Shown: positions 17,700 through 27,366, counted from the first letter of the stretch. The stretch: 64,000 bases of DNA from Magnetospirillum molischianum DSM 120 (GCF_000294655.1 NZ_CAHP01000014.1:285781-349780), one strand, 5' to 3'. Notes: generated by a model not told the origin, from the sequence alone. Program-made: numbers and translations.

Positions 17700-18695
17700 T
17701 CAGGACTGTGACGAGGCGGCTCCCTCCTTCGACTCAAACCGGCGGGCGTAGCGTCGCGCCAAAGCCGAGCAGGCCATCAGTTGGATCTGGTGGAACAGCA
17801 TGATCGGCAGCACGATCATGCCGACCTGCGCCGCCGGGAACAGGACGTTGGCAATCGGCACCCCGCTTGCCAAACTCTTCTTCGAGCCACAGAACACGAT
17901 CGTGATTTCATCAGCTTTGTTGAAACCGAGCCAACGGCTGAACAGCGTGGTCAGAACCAGCACCACGGCAAGCAGGACAAGATCGATCACGATCATCCCG
18001 ATCAGCCCGTCCAGCGGCATCTGCTGCCACAGGCCGTGTACCACCGCTTCGCTGAAGGCGATATAGACCACCGACAGAATCGAACCTCGATCGACAAGAC
18101 CGACCAGCAGCTTGTGCCGCGTCACCCAGCCGCCGATCCAGGGCCGCAAAAGCTGCCCGGCGATGAACGGGACCAGCAGTTGCAGCATGATCGCCTCGAC
18201 CGAATCGAGCGAAATTCCGCCGCCATCCTGCGAGGTTATCAGCAACGCGACCAGGAACGGGGTAAGAAGTACCCCGATCAGGTTCGAGGCAGAAGCGCTG
18301 CAAATCGCTGCCGGGACATTGCCGCCCGCGATTGAGGTGAACGCAATCGAAGACTGCACTGTCGATGGCAGACAGGCGAGATACAGCACCCCGATGGCCA
18401 GCGGCTCCGGCAACAGCCAAGTGGGCGCGACCGCCTTGATTGCCAACCCTAAAACCGGAAACATCACGAACGTGCAGGCGAGAACCAGGAGGTGCAGCCT
18501 CCAGTGAGTCGCCCCGGCAAACACAGCCTCACGCGAGAGGCGGGCACCATGGAGAAAAAACAGCAGCGCGATCGCGAAATTCGAGAAATCGTGGAAATAC
18601 GCGGCGAAAGTACCACGCCCAGGCAGAACCGACGCAAGAACGACGGTCCCGCACAGGATAAGGGTAAAGGAATCGAGGCGGAAGCGAGACAACAC
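17700..18695 (-). CDS. Bile acid:sodium symporter-family (SBF/YfeH-like) membrane carrier
   Basis: A 331-aa integral membrane protein with about ten hydrophobic helices. Segments such as FFLHGARLSREAV, LACLPSTVQSSIAFTSIAGGNVPAAICSASASNLIGV (crossover region) and FCGSKKSLASGVPIANVLFP are typical of the SBF/YfeH group (COG0385). The frame is open to 18755, but a GTG at 18695 with TTGGAG upstream gives a compact N-terminus and is chosen. Members carry organic anions with Na+; the substrate here is unknown. It is convergent with the GH25 gene, 15 bp away. Confidence 0.8.
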   Translation of the reverse strand: MLSRFRLDSFTLILCGTVVLASVLPGRGTFAAYFHDFSNFAIALLFFLHGARLSREAVFAGATHWRLHLLVLACTFVMFPVLGLAIKAVAPTWLLPEPLAIGVLYLACLPSTVQSSIAFTSIAGGNVPAAICSASASNLIGVLLTPFLVALLITSQDGGGISLDSVEAIMLQLLVPFIAGQLLRPWIGGWVTRHKLLVGLVDRGSILSVVYIAFSEAVVHGLWQQMPLDGLIGMIVIDLVLLAVVLVLTTLFSRWLGFNKADEITIVFCGSKKSLASGVPIANVLFPAAQVGMIVLPIMLFHQIQLMACSALARRYARRFESKEGAASSQS

Positions 18696-18828
18696 GATCG
18701 GGGGACTCCAAAATAACCCCGGAAATAAGACTCTATCGCCGCCCGGACACAACACAGACCCGTGTTGTCGGGCGGGAAAGCCCGAGCTTATACGCCCCCT
18801 CCACGAGGAGACCAGAGGGAACGCCGCA

Positions 18829-19386
18829 TCAATTCTGCGACAATTGTTCGGTTACCCGCGCAGTCCAGGCCATTGCCATCGCCGAACCCAGGAAGATGCA
18901 ATGGATCAGCACCTGTAAGGCGACATGTTGCCATTCCATTTGCGAGACGTTGATGAAGGATTTGAGCAGATGGATCGACGAAATCCCGATCAGCGCCATC
19001 GACAGCTTGATCTTCATCGTCGATGCGTTGACGTGTCCCAGCCATTCCGGGCGATCCGGGTGATTGTCCATGCCAAGGCGGGAAACAAACGTCTCATAAC
19101 CACCAATGATCACCATGATCAGCAGGTTAGAGATCATCACAACGTCGATCAGACCGAGGACGATCAGCATCAACTCGGCTTCCTGAACCGTGTCGATCGT
19201 ATAGACCAGATGCCACAGTTCTTTGAGAAACATATAGACGTAAAGGGCTTGGGCGACGATCAGACCGAAATAGAGTGGAGCCTGGAGCCAGCGACTGGAA
19301 AAAATCGTGATAGAAAGCAATTTTTCTGCTGGATTCAGTATCTTAATCTGCTGTTGATGAACAGGACTGTTAGGGGCGTGGCTCAT
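18829..19386 (-). CDS. UPF0114 / YqhA-family membrane protein
   Basis: A 185-aa protein with four TM helices. SRWLQAPLYFGL, LGLIDVVMISNLLIMVIIGGYETFVS and LGHVNASTMKIKLSMALIGISSIHLLKSF match the YqhA pattern. Function is unknown; it sits in the inner membrane. It is transcribed on its own: the next minus-strand gene starts at 22253 and the downstream carrier begins 134 bp away. Confidence 0.88.
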   Translation of the reverse strand: MSHAPNSPVHQQQIKILNPAEKLLSITIFSSRWLQAPLYFGLIVAQALYVYMFLKELWHLVYTIDTVQEAELMLIVLGLIDVVMISNLLIMVIIGGYETFVSRLGMDNHPDRPEWLGHVNASTMKIKLSMALIGISSIHLLKSFINVSQMEWQHVALQVLIHCIFLGSAMAMAWTARVTEQLSQN

Positions 19387-19581
19387 GTGTCATCGATCAG
19401 TAAGAGGAGGGACTCCTCTAGTGTGACGGGGAATTGTGGCAATGTCATGTTCTTCGGCATAGCTCTGCGCCCGGACCGGCAGTTCCATTCCTGGCGCTTG
19501 ACGCCCCCTCGATGGCGAGGTTGGATGGCGAACCAACATCCTCGCGACCGATCGACTTTTGCCCCCCACTCAACGGTTGCC

Positions 19582-19911
19582 ATGTCCCATCATACCCCCC
19601 TGCCCCGAACCCAACGCCTTACGCTGACCGCCCCAGCCAGTCCGGCAATTCTGGAACGGGTCGCGGCGATCCGGGGAATAGGAACCGTCCAGCCGCTTGG
19701 CGACGGGCGGCAAGTCGCGCTGTCCTACGATCTTCAGATTGCAACGCTGGCAGAACTGGAACCACAGATGATCGCGGCCGGACTTGCTTTGTCCGACCGC
19801 GCCCTTCACCGCTGGAGCCGGGCCTGGGCCGCGTTCCAGGACGATAACATCCGTTCGCACTCGCGGCTGCGGCATCAATGCTGCTGCACGCCGCCCGATG
19901 ATCGGACTTAA
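19582..19911 (+). CDS. Small protein with ferredoxin-like (HMA-like) fold and CCC tail
   Basis: A 109-aa protein. Residues 10-70 alternate strand-helix-strand-strand-helix-strand (RLTLTAPASPAILERVAAI..., VALSYDL, LAELEPQMIAAGLAL), like small metal-binding HMA domains but without their CxxC. The C-terminus, DDN...H-Q-CCC-TPPDD, contains three adjacent Cys with a nearby His. I know similar proteobacterial small proteins with a CC motif after a D-x-N segment, but no function. No good ribosome site is seen, so the start is uncertain. It overlaps the convergent MscS gene stop by 4 bp. Confidence 0.6.
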   Translation: MSHHTPLPRTQRLTLTAPASPAILERVAAIRGIGTVQPLGDGRQVALSYDLQIATLAELEPQMIAAGLALSDRALHRWSRAWAAFQDDNIRSHSRLRHQCCCTPPDDRT

Positions 19912-22253
19912 ACCGTCCCCTCATCGGCAATCGGAGACTCATCCGGCATCTTGCGCAGATGTACGACCCGCTGGGGGAACGGGATCGAAATGCCCGCCGC
20001 CGCCAGATCGGCGGAGATCATGAAACGAATCTCCGAGGCGACCTTCGAACTATCGGCACCGCTGGCATAATCGATCCAGTAGCGCAGGATGAAATTGTTC
20101 GAATCCGGCCCAAAATTATCCAACAAAACACACGGAGACGGGTCTTCCAGCAAAGAGGGATGCTTGCGGGCTACCGACATCAGAACCTCGGCCACCTTTT
20201 CCGGCGGAGTCGAATAATCGGTTCCAACCGAAACCGAACGGCGAACCTTGGCGTTGCTATAGGTCCAGTTGGTGACGTTGCTTTCGATGAAGGTCGAGTT
20301 CGGCACCAGGATCTCGATCCCGTCCGAGGTCCGTACTGTCGAAGAACGGATGTTGATATGGGTCACCGTGCCGCTGACCGCGCCGACCTCGACGATATCG
20401 CCGACCCGGAGCGGCCGTTCGACCAGCAGAATAATCCCACTGATCAGGTTTTTCAGAATCACCTGAGTGCCGAAACCGACACTGATCGCCAACGCGCCGC
20501 CCAGGAATGCGAACACCGTCAGCGGGATGTTGGCAACGTACAGCGCGATGATGAACAGCATCGTAACGATGACGATGTGCAGCCACCGCACGATCGTGCT
20601 GGCATAGTTCTTGGGCAGACGGAACTGGCTTGATGCGATTGCGCCCAGCATGTTGAGAAGACGGCGACTGAGCACCGCCCCCAACACCACCAGCAGGATC
20701 ACGCCCAGGCTTTTGCCGACGGTAACGCTGCGAACGGCGGTAATGCGGCGCCCATCGACTTCCATGCGGTCCTCGGCCGAGAACAGCTCGAAATCCCACA
20801 CGGCGCGAGCGGCATAGATAATCGATGACCAGCCCTCGCGCGCGACCGAGGTCAGCGGCTTTTCCCCGTTACGGATCAGAAGGTCCTGACCCCAAGCACG
20901 GAAGGTATGCAACAGACTATCCACCAGCTTGAGCGCATCGCGCAAGATGACAGAGCGCTGGCGATAGGCATCACGCAGGGCGGCGTTGTCCTGGGCATCG
21001 GTCTTCGACTGAGCCACGACCCGCGGCGGGTTATCCTCTCCGCCAAACGGAGTGGTACGGGTGATTTCGTCGCGGAGGTAATGCTGCCAGTTTTCAAGCT
21101 TCTGTACCGTCAGGGTCAGGTTCGCCTCGGCTTCGCGTAGTTTGTCGCGGTCGTCCTTGCCGTTGAACAGATACCAGCGAAATTGCCATCCGGCCCGTTC
21201 CCAGCCACGCGCCTCGATCATCCGGCGCAGCGTGTCGTCGATCAGATCGTCGGTATCGATTTGCAAGCGGCGCAGCGACACCTCGCGTTCCAGCTTCTTC
21301 AGGCGCAAATCCATCGCGCTTCCCTTAACGGGTGTCGCGGGATTGGCTGTCTTGAATGCGCTCAACGCACGCTGGGCCTGATCGAACTGGCGGTGCGACT
21401 GTGTGCTGACGGCTTGCTGTCGGATCAACCGGATCTGCAACGGAGAGATCTGGCGGTCGAGATCGGCCAGCACCGCATTCAACTCTGCCTCGGTGAAATG
21501 CTCGTTGCGACGCATCTCGGCCAGTTGCAGTTCCTGCACCTGGGCCAGGGAACGCAGTTCGGCGATCTCGGCATGGTCGATGCTTTTAGCCGCCTTGGCC
21601 TCGCCCATGCTGGCGGCAGCGGAGCGGGAACGCAGCCGAGCCAAATCACGCAGCCAGATTTCGCGGGTCTTGTTCTGCTCCCCCTGGGCCGTTTCGATCC
21701 GCTCGCTCTGCTGGCGGACGAGAACTTCGCTGGCCTTCAGCCGCTTTTCCTCACTCGCGATCTGCTGGTCGCGGAATCCCTCGCGCTGAGTCGCCGCCTT
21801 CAACCGAGCGCGGGTATCTTCAAGCAAATCGCGCTGGTGATCCACCGCCAGGATCGACACCGGGGGCGGCGTCGGATTGGGGGTCCAGGCGCGGGTCTTT
21901 TCTTCCTGGTCCGCAACCCGACGCAGCGCCTCGGGCCGACGCGTAATGATGTCCAGATGGCGTTCCAGCACCGCCATCAGTTCGCCCAACAAATAATCGC
22001 GCTCGACCACCTCGGCAGGCAGCGCCGCCGCCGGAATAGCGGCCTTCGCGGTGCGGGCATATTCGGTTCCGGCCTCTTCCAACTCAGCCTCAAGCGACTC
22101 TGCCTCGGCTTGAGAATCGGCAACCGGATCCGGGGCCGCTGCCGCCGGAAGAGCGCTGTTTGCGCCGGTTAGCGAGGGCAGTCCCTGCGCCATCCCCTCG
22201 CCTCCGGTCAGCAACAGCAGGGTGACCAGAACGATCCGGCTCAGGTTATTCAT
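19908..22253 (-). CDS. Large MscS-family mechanosensitive channel (MscK/MscM-like)
   Basis: A 781-aa protein. Sec signal peptide (LSRIVLVTLLLLTGGEGMAQ), then a long periplasmic region, residues about 50-440, rich in coiled-coil heptads. It is followed by at least three TM helices (VGKSLGVILLVVLGAV; WLHIVIVTMLFIIALYVANI; LTVFAFLGGALAISVGFGTQVILKNLISG), the last being the pore-lining TM3. The cytoplasmic MscS beta domain has VGDIVEVGAVSGTVTHINIRSSTVRTSDGIEILVPNS. It releases solutes on hypo-osmotic shock. The periplasmic coiled coil puts it with MscK/YjeP-type large channels rather than MscS. Confidence 0.9.
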   Translation of the reverse strand: MNNLSRIVLVTLLLLTGGEGMAQGLPSLTGANSALPAAAAPDPVADSQAEAESLEAELEEAGTEYARTAKAAIPAAALPAEVVERDYLLGELMAVLERHLDIITRRPEALRRVADQEEKTRAWTPNPTPPPVSILAVDHQRDLLEDTRARLKAATQREGFRDQQIASEEKRLKASEVLVRQQSERIETAQGEQNKTREIWLRDLARLRSRSAAASMGEAKAAKSIDHAEIAELRSLAQVQELQLAEMRRNEHFTEAELNAVLADLDRQISPLQIRLIRQQAVSTQSHRQFDQAQRALSAFKTANPATPVKGSAMDLRLKKLEREVSLRRLQIDTDDLIDDTLRRMIEARGWERAGWQFRWYLFNGKDDRDKLREAEANLTLTVQKLENWQHYLRDEITRTTPFGGEDNPPRVVAQSKTDAQDNAALRDAYRQRSVILRDALKLVDSLLHTFRAWGQDLLIRNGEKPLTSVAREGWSSIIYAARAVWDFELFSAEDRMEVDGRRITAVRSVTVGKSLGVILLVVLGAVLSRRLLNMLGAIASSQFRLPKNYASTIVRWLHIVIVTMLFIIALYVANIPLTVFAFLGGALAISVGFGTQVILKNLISGIILLVERPLRVGDIVEVGAVSGTVTHINIRSSTVRTSDGIEILVPNSTFIESNVTNWTYSNAKVRRSVSVGTDYSTPPEKVAEVLMSVARKHPSLLEDPSPCVLLDNFGPDSNNFILRYWIDYASGADSSKVASEIRFMISADLAAAGISIPFPQRVVHLRKMPDESPIADEGTV

Positions 22254-22351
22254 CTTTTAGATATCCAAGTTCGCGACATTAAGTGTCTATTGGTAGCACA
22301 CATACCCGAATCGTCAGCGCCGATCCAGGTTGCGCCGGGCACGAAGCGGCG

Positions 22352-23494
22352 TCAGTCGAGCGTCTGGCGATAGCGCCGAACCGCGATCACGCTGACCACC
22401 AGCAAGATCGCCGCCAGAGCACCGACTTCGGCCGCGATCTCGCCCGGCCCATTGCCCTTCAGCATAATGCCACGCACCACCCGCAGGAAATGGGTGAGCG
22501 GCAGGATTTCGCCCAGATACTGGGCCCAAACCGGCATGCCCCGGAATGGAAACATAAAACCCGACAGCAGAATGGAGGGCAGAAAGAAGAAAAAGCTGAG
22601 TTGCATCGCCTGAGTCTGGTTCTTCGCCACCGTCGAGAACGTGAAGCCGATGGCAAGGTTAGCGGCGATAAACACAATGCTGGTCAGGGTCAGCAACAAC
22701 AGACTGCCGACAATCGGAACGGCGAAAACCAGCCGCGCCGTGACGACAATCACCGCCACCTGAATATAGCCGACCAGGACATAGGGCGCGATCTTGCCCA
22801 ACATCACTTCGATCGGGCGCAGCGGCATCACCAGCAGGTTTTCCATCGTGCCGCGCTCGCGTTCACGGGTGACGGCCAGCGCCGTCATGATCACCAGCGT
22901 CATCGTCAGCACCACCCCCATCAGGCCGGGGACGACATTGTATTGGGTATCGGCTTCCTGGTTATAACGGCGGTGAATGCGCAACTCGAACGGCGGCGGC
23001 GTCGCTTTCAACCCGGTCAGAGAGCCGGTCAGATCGCGGTCGAGGGCGGTGCGGGCCAGCGTCTCAAGCGCTCCCAGCGCCCCCGAGGTCGCCGCCGGAT
23101 CGGTGGCGTCGGCCTCGACCAGCAGCGCGGGGCGCTCGCCCCGAGCGACACGGCGGGAGAAATCGGCGGGAATGGTGACGACGAACTGAACCCGGCCCTC
23201 GGCCAGCAATTGTTCCGACTCGTCTTCGTTGGCGACGAAGTGGACCAGATCGAAATAGCGCGACACCTGCATCGTCGCGACCAGAGCGCGGCCGAACGGG
23301 CCGCGATCCGCATCGAGCACGGCCAACGGCAGATGGCGGGGATCGGAATTAATGGCAAAGCCGAACAGGATCAACTGAATCAGCGGAATTCCAACCATCA
23401 TCGCGAAGGTCAGACGGTCGCGCCGCATCTGGATGAATTCCTTGAGGATCATCGCCCACAACCGATGAGCCGAAACACCAAACCGGCTCATCAC
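22352..23494 (-). CDS. ABC-2 type transporter permease
   Basis: A 380-aa permease with one N-terminal TM (LTFAMMVGIPLIQLILFGFAI), a periplasmic loop of about 140 residues, and five C-terminal TM helices including VPGLMGVVLTMTLVIMTALAVTRERERGTMENLLVMP, the ABC-2 signature. It resembles YhhJ/YbhR. It is the last gene of the TetR-HlyD-ATPase-permease operon and overlaps the ATPase gene by 4 bp. A single permease gene suggests a homodimer. Confidence 0.9.
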   Translation of the reverse strand: MMSRFGVSAHRLWAMILKEFIQMRRDRLTFAMMVGIPLIQLILFGFAINSDPRHLPLAVLDADRGPFGRALVATMQVSRYFDLVHFVANEDESEQLLAEGRVQFVVTIPADFSRRVARGERPALLVEADATDPAATSGALGALETLARTALDRDLTGSLTGLKATPPPFELRIHRRYNQEADTQYNVVPGLMGVVLTMTLVIMTALAVTRERERGTMENLLVMPLRPIEVMLGKIAPYVLVGYIQVAVIVVTARLVFAVPIVGSLLLLTLTSIVFIAANLAIGFTFSTVAKNQTQAMQLSFFFFLPSILLSGFMFPFRGMPVWAQYLGEILPLTHFLRVVRGIMLKGNGPGEIAAEVGALAAILLVVSVIAVRRYRQTLD

Positions 23495-24447
23495 CGCACC
23501 CCTCCGGCGAAATTATCGGTCGAGCTGCTCATCAGATGAATGAAGACATCCTCCAGGGTCGGGGCGTCCTCGCGCCAGACGAAATCGCTATCGCCCAGGA
23601 AAGGGGCGAGGCTGTGCCGCAGCAAAGCGGCATCGCCGCCGCCGACATGAAGAGCAGAACCGAACGGCGCCACCAGATCGAGGCCCGGCAATCCGGCCAG
23701 CGCTCGGGCCAGGTCGGCGATCCGCTTCATCCCGGTTCCCGATTCCTGGGCGGTGAAGGTGATCAGACCGGCATCGGCGATCACCTCGGCGACGGTTCCC
23801 CGCGCCAACAGATGGCCATAGGCGAGATAGGCAATCTCGTGGCAACGCTCGGCCTCATCCATGTAATGGGTCGAGACCAGCACCGTCAGCCCGTCGGCGG
23901 CCAGGGCGTGAATCTGCTCCCAGAAGTCGCGTCTGGCCTTGGGATCGACCCCGGCGGTCGGCTCGTCGAGCAGCAAAAGACGCGGCTCGTGCAGGATACA
24001 GGCGGCCAGGGCGAGGCGTTGCTTCCACCCGCCCGACAATTGCCCGGCCAATTGATGGCGGCGATCGGCCAGCCCCAGCCGCTCCAGCGTATCGGCGACC
24101 TTGCGCTTACGGTCGGGGAGATCGAACACGCGAGACACAAAATCGAGGTTCTCGACGATCGACAGATCTTCGTAGAACGAGAACTTCTGAGTCATATAGC
24201 CGATCTGACGCCGGATCTCGTGCGATTGGGTCAGGATATCCAGGCCAAGACAGGTTCCTCGCCCATGATCGGGGGTCAACAACCCACATAACAGTCGGAT
24301 GGTCGTGGTCTTCCCCGAACCGTTGGGACCAAGAAACCCCATGATCTTGCCCGCCGGCACCGTCAGAGACAGCGCATCGACCACCATCCGCCCACCAAAG
24401 GATTTACTCAGCCCCTCGACGGCGATGGCAGGCGCGGCGGCGGTCAT
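23491..24447 (-). CDS. ABC transporter ATP-binding protein
   Basis: A 318-aa ATPase. Walker A GPNGSGKTTT, Q-loop YMTQKF, signature LSGGWKQRLALA, Walker B LLLLDEPTAGVD and the H-loop STHYMDEAE are all intact. The C-terminal 90 residues form an accessory domain usual in ABC-2 drug exporters. It overlaps the HlyD gene and the permease gene by 4 bp each, so stoichiometric production is likely. It energises export by the permease. Confidence 0.93.
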   Translation of the reverse strand: MTAAAPAIAVEGLSKSFGGRMVVDALSLTVPAGKIMGFLGPNGSGKTTTIRLLCGLLTPDHGRGTCLGLDILTQSHEIRRQIGYMTQKFSFYEDLSIVENLDFVSRVFDLPDRKRKVADTLERLGLADRRHQLAGQLSGGWKQRLALAACILHEPRLLLLDEPTAGVDPKARRDFWEQIHALAADGLTVLVSTHYMDEAERCHEIAYLAYGHLLARGTVAEVIADAGLITFTAQESGTGMKRIADLARALAGLPGLDLVAPFGSALHVGGGDAALLRHSLAPFLGDSDFVWREDAPTLEDVFIHLMSSSTDNFAGGVR

Positions 24448-25400
24448 TTTACCGCACCGAGTGGCGGCAGGGTGATCGAGACTGGTTGCCCTGGCCGCAA
24501 ACGGTCGGCCGCGGCAATTGGTCGCGCCTCGACCAGAAAGGCCAGCTTATCCTTGTTGTCACGCGAATAAAGAATCGGCGGGACATAGCTGGCCTCACGG
24601 GCAATGAAGCTGACTGCCGCGCTCTGGCCGGTCGGGCACCCCGCACAGGAGAAAGCCACTTCAGCCCCCAGGGCGATCCGCCCGACCTGATCGGGGTTGA
24701 GGTAAAATCGAACCAGGATGTTGCCGGGCGGCAGCAAGCTGACCACCGGCTGCCCTGCGGCGACGGTTTCGCCCGGACGGAACAGCACGTCTTCGACCCG
24801 CGCCGCCTGGGGGGCTTCGGCGCTACGTTGCGCCAGCCGGGATTCGGCCTGATCCAGCGCCGCCCGCGCGGCGTCAACCGCCGCTTCGGCGGCTCGAATT
24901 TCGCTGCTGCGTCCGCCCTCGCGGGCAAAGGCGAGTTGAGCCGACAATTCGACCACCCGCGCCCGGTCGCGTTCGTAAATGGCGCGGGCGTTATCCAGAC
25001 TGGCCTGTGACGTTGTTTCGGAGCGGACCAGAGCCTCCTGCCGCCGCACCTGGATCTCGGCCAGACGCAGATCGGCCTCGGCTTGCGAGCGCTGCGCCTC
25101 GATTGCCCGCAATTCCAACAGACGCTTGCCGGTCAAAAGGTTGTCGCGCTGGTGCCGGGCCTGCTCCAGCTTGGCCCGCGCCTCGGCCACCGCCGCCTGT
25201 TCCGTCGTCCGGTCGAGCGAGAACAGCAAATCGCCTGCCTCGACCCAGCGGCCGCGTTCGACCGCGACATTCGCCACCTGGCCTGCTGTCGGCACCCCGA
25301 CCCGCAGATAATCGCCCTCGGCATAACCCTGGACCGGAACGGTTTCCTCGCCGCAGGCCGCCAGCAGCATCAGACCGACGATCGGACCAAGCCGTTTCAT
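24444..25400 (-). CDS. HlyD/EmrA-type periplasmic adaptor lipoprotein
   Basis: A 318-aa protein starting at the ATG at 25400, which overlaps the TetR stop by 4 bp and gives a lipoprotein signal (MKRLGPIVGLMLLAACGEE, lipobox Cys about residue 17). A biotinyl-lipoyl half (VGVPTAGQVANVAVERGRWVEAGDLLFSLD) is followed by a long alpha hairpin (residues about 65-190), the second lipoyl half (VLFRPGETVAAGQPVVSLLPPG) and a beta barrel. It links the inner membrane ABC pump to an outer membrane channel; no TolC-like gene is in the window. Confidence 0.88.
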   Translation of the reverse strand: MKRLGPIVGLMLLAACGEETVPVQGYAEGDYLRVGVPTAGQVANVAVERGRWVEAGDLLFSLDRTTEQAAVAEARAKLEQARHQRDNLLTGKRLLELRAIEAQRSQAEADLRLAEIQVRRQEALVRSETTSQASLDNARAIYERDRARVVELSAQLAFAREGGRSSEIRAAEAAVDAARAALDQAESRLAQRSAEAPQAARVEDVLFRPGETVAAGQPVVSLLPPGNILVRFYLNPDQVGRIALGAEVAFSCAGCPTGQSAAVSFIAREASYVPPILYSRDNKDKLAFLVEARPIAAADRLRPGQPVSITLPPLGAVK

Positions 25401-26065
25401 CCCACGCCCTCCCGTACCCGAAGTCCGTCGAGGAGAATCCGCGCAGCCTCGTCTGCGATCAGATCGGGATCGAGCGACCGCCCCACCGCTGGGCCGATCG
25501 AGTGATTCCAGACCGCCAGCATCAGCAGTGGCGAGAACAGCACGATCACCGCCTCGACCCGGATCGGGGAAAAGTCTCCAGCGGCGACACCCCGGTCCAG
25601 AATGCCCCGCATGATGGCAAAGGCGCGCTCGACCACTTCGGTTACCCAAAACTGAGCCAGATCGGGAAAAGCGGTGGCCTCACTGATAATGATCTTTGGC
25701 ATCCGCCCTATCGCGCTGGTGGTAAAGATCCGGGCAATCCGAGCCAGCAATCCGCGAAACATCTCAGCGGCCGAACCGTCGAAGCCTTTGGCCCACTCTT
25801 CCAACTCGCCAACATTGGGCAGCACGGTCTGGCGCACCATCGCCTTGAACAGCTCTTCCTTGCTGGGGAAATACAGATAGAGCGTCCCCTTCGAAATCCC
25901 GGCCCGCGCCGCGATCTCGTCTGGCCGCGCCGCGGCAAATCCCTTGGCGCTGAACACCTCCAGCGCGGCGTCGAGAATCTCGGCGGGGCGCGCATCCTTG
26001 CGGCGGCGGCGGCGCGAGACAAAACCGGGAGAAACGGGATGAGACGGGGCGGAAGCTTGGGTCAT
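25397..26065 (-). CDS. TetR-family repressor of the ABC export operon
   Basis: A 222-aa regulator. The N-terminal HTH (ILDAALEVFSAKGFAAARPDEIAARAGISKGTLYLYFPSKEELF) is preceded by a basic stretch RRRRRKDAR. The C-terminal helical domain should bind the pump substrate. It is the first gene of its own operon, ahead of hlyD, ATPase and permease, so autoregulation is expected. A matching inverted repeat lies 15 nt upstream of the start. Confidence 0.9.
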   Translation of the reverse strand: MTQASAPSHPVSPGFVSRRRRRKDARPAEILDAALEVFSAKGFAAARPDEIAARAGISKGTLYLYFPSKEELFKAMVRQTVLPNVGELEEWAKGFDGSAAEMFRGLLARIARIFTTSAIGRMPKIIISEATAFPDLAQFWVTEVVERAFAIMRGILDRGVAAGDFSPIRVEAVIVLFSPLLMLAVWNHSIGPAVGRSLDPDLIADEAARILLDGLRVREGVG

Positions 26066-26079
26066 GATCCATAACTTAC

Positions 26080-26093
26080 TGACTGGTTAGTCA
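26080..26093. promoter_or_regulatory. Candidate TetR operator
   Basis: TGACT (26080-26084) and AGTCA (26089-26093) are perfect inverted arms around ggtt, embedded in TTAC...TTAA. TGACT/AGTCA-type arms are common for TetR-family export regulators. It sits between the TetR start (26065) and the divergent membrane protein gene (26182), so it could control both. Confidence 0.6.
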
Positions 26094-26181
26094 TTAATTT
26101 AGGTCTGTCCCCTTCCCCTGTCAAGATCACCCTCTTGCGGCTATAGTGCGCGACGCTCTCGGACCACCGGATGAGACCCCC

Positions 26182-27240
26182 ATGTATACCGATCACGATC
26201 TTGATGCGGCCGTCGCGGCCGGAGCCATCAGCCCGGAAGCAGCGACGGATTTACGCAATTTCATCGCCCGCCGTGCCGCGGCTCCCGCTGCGGACGAAGA
26301 ACATTTCCGCCTGCTGACCGGCTTCAACGATATCTTCGTCGCCATCGCCTTGCTGTTGATGCTGACGGCGGCCGGCTGGCTGGGCGGACAGGTCGGATCC
26401 AGCGGCGGCGGACTGTTCGTCGCGATCCTCAGTTGGGGGCTGGCCGAGTACTTCACCCGACGGCGACGGATGGCACTGCCCAGCATCCTTCTGCTGCTCG
26501 GTTTCGTTGGCGGCGTATTTCTCGCCGCCGCCGGACAGGTCACCTCGACCGATCTGCTGGTCGGAACCAACATGGGCTATCCGCTGGCCGGATGCGCCGC
26601 GCTGGCCGCCGGGGCCGCCTGGCTGCATTGGCGGCGTTTCATGGTGCCAATCACCGTCGCCGCTGGAGCGGGCGCGGCAATCCTGACCGTGGCCGCGCTG
26701 CTGCTGGCCCTCGTTCCACCACTGCGCCTGCATGGAGGGATGCCTCTGATGCTGGCGGGCGGATTGGTCGCCTTCGCCCTGGCGATGCGGTGGGATTCCA
26801 GCGACCGCACCCGCATGACACGGAGATCCGACGTCGCCTTCTGGCTGCATTTGGCCGCCGCGCCGCTGATCGTCCACCCCGCCTTCTCGATGCTGGGGGT
26901 AATCGACGGTGGCTCCAGCGAAGAGGTCGTCGCCATCATTGCCGTCGCGGTCTACCTCATCCTCGCCCTGGTCGCGCTGGCAGTCGATCGCCGCGCCCTG
27001 CTGGTTTCCGCGCTGGCCTATGTGTTCTATGCGATCAGCGCATTGTTCGAAGCCGCCGGAACGCCCGGCGCGACCGAGGCGCTGGCCGCTCTGGTGATCG
27101 GCTCGGCGCTGCTGCTGTTGTCGGCGTTCTGGCAACGGGCACGGCGTCCGGTGGTCAGCCTGCTACCCGAATCGGTGCAGGCGCGGCTGCCACCGCTCGC
27201 CCAGCCCGCCGCCGAAAGCGATATCCGACTCCGGCGTTGA
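26182..27240 (+). CDS. Polytopic membrane protein of unknown function
   Basis: 352 aa. The N-terminal 50 residues are soluble and helical (LDAAVAAGAISPEAATDLRNFIARR), as in DUF2157-type proteins. About ten hydrophobic segments follow, with an arginine cluster (YFTRRRRMALPS) after the second. No transporter motif is recognised. It is divergent from the TetR gene and shares its intergenic region. The ATG at 26182 is chosen; the ribosome site is weak. Confidence 0.65.
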   Translation: MYTDHDLDAAVAAGAISPEAATDLRNFIARRAAAPAADEEHFRLLTGFNDIFVAIALLLMLTAAGWLGGQVGSSGGGLFVAILSWGLAEYFTRRRRMALPSILLLLGFVGGVFLAAAGQVTSTDLLVGTNMGYPLAGCAALAAGAAWLHWRRFMVPITVAAGAGAAILTVAALLLALVPPLRLHGGMPLMLAGGLVAFALAMRWDSSDRTRMTRRSDVAFWLHLAAAPLIVHPAFSMLGVIDGGSSEEVVAIIAVAVYLILALVALAVDRRALLVSALAYVFYAISALFEAAGTPGATEALAALVIGSALLLLSAFWQRARRPVVSLLPESVQARLPPLAQPAAESDIRLRR

Positions 27241-27366
27241 CAGCGGTGACGGGGGGAAATATGGATGAGCCTAGGGAATTGAAACACAGCCCCCGTCTCG
27301 CAACTCTACCTTTTCACCCCGCTTATTCGCGGGAGGGTCGTGCCGGGAGCTTGTAGAGGGGGATCG

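Noticed and set aside
21183-22172. 329-codon plus-strand frame antisense to the MscS-type channel
   Set aside because: Shadow of the coiled-coil region; Gln/Leu/Arg-biased translation without any motif.
22283-23539. 418-codon plus-strand frame over the ABC permease
   Set aside because: His/Gln/Arg-rich antisense translation, typical of the reverse of hydrophobic membrane codons.
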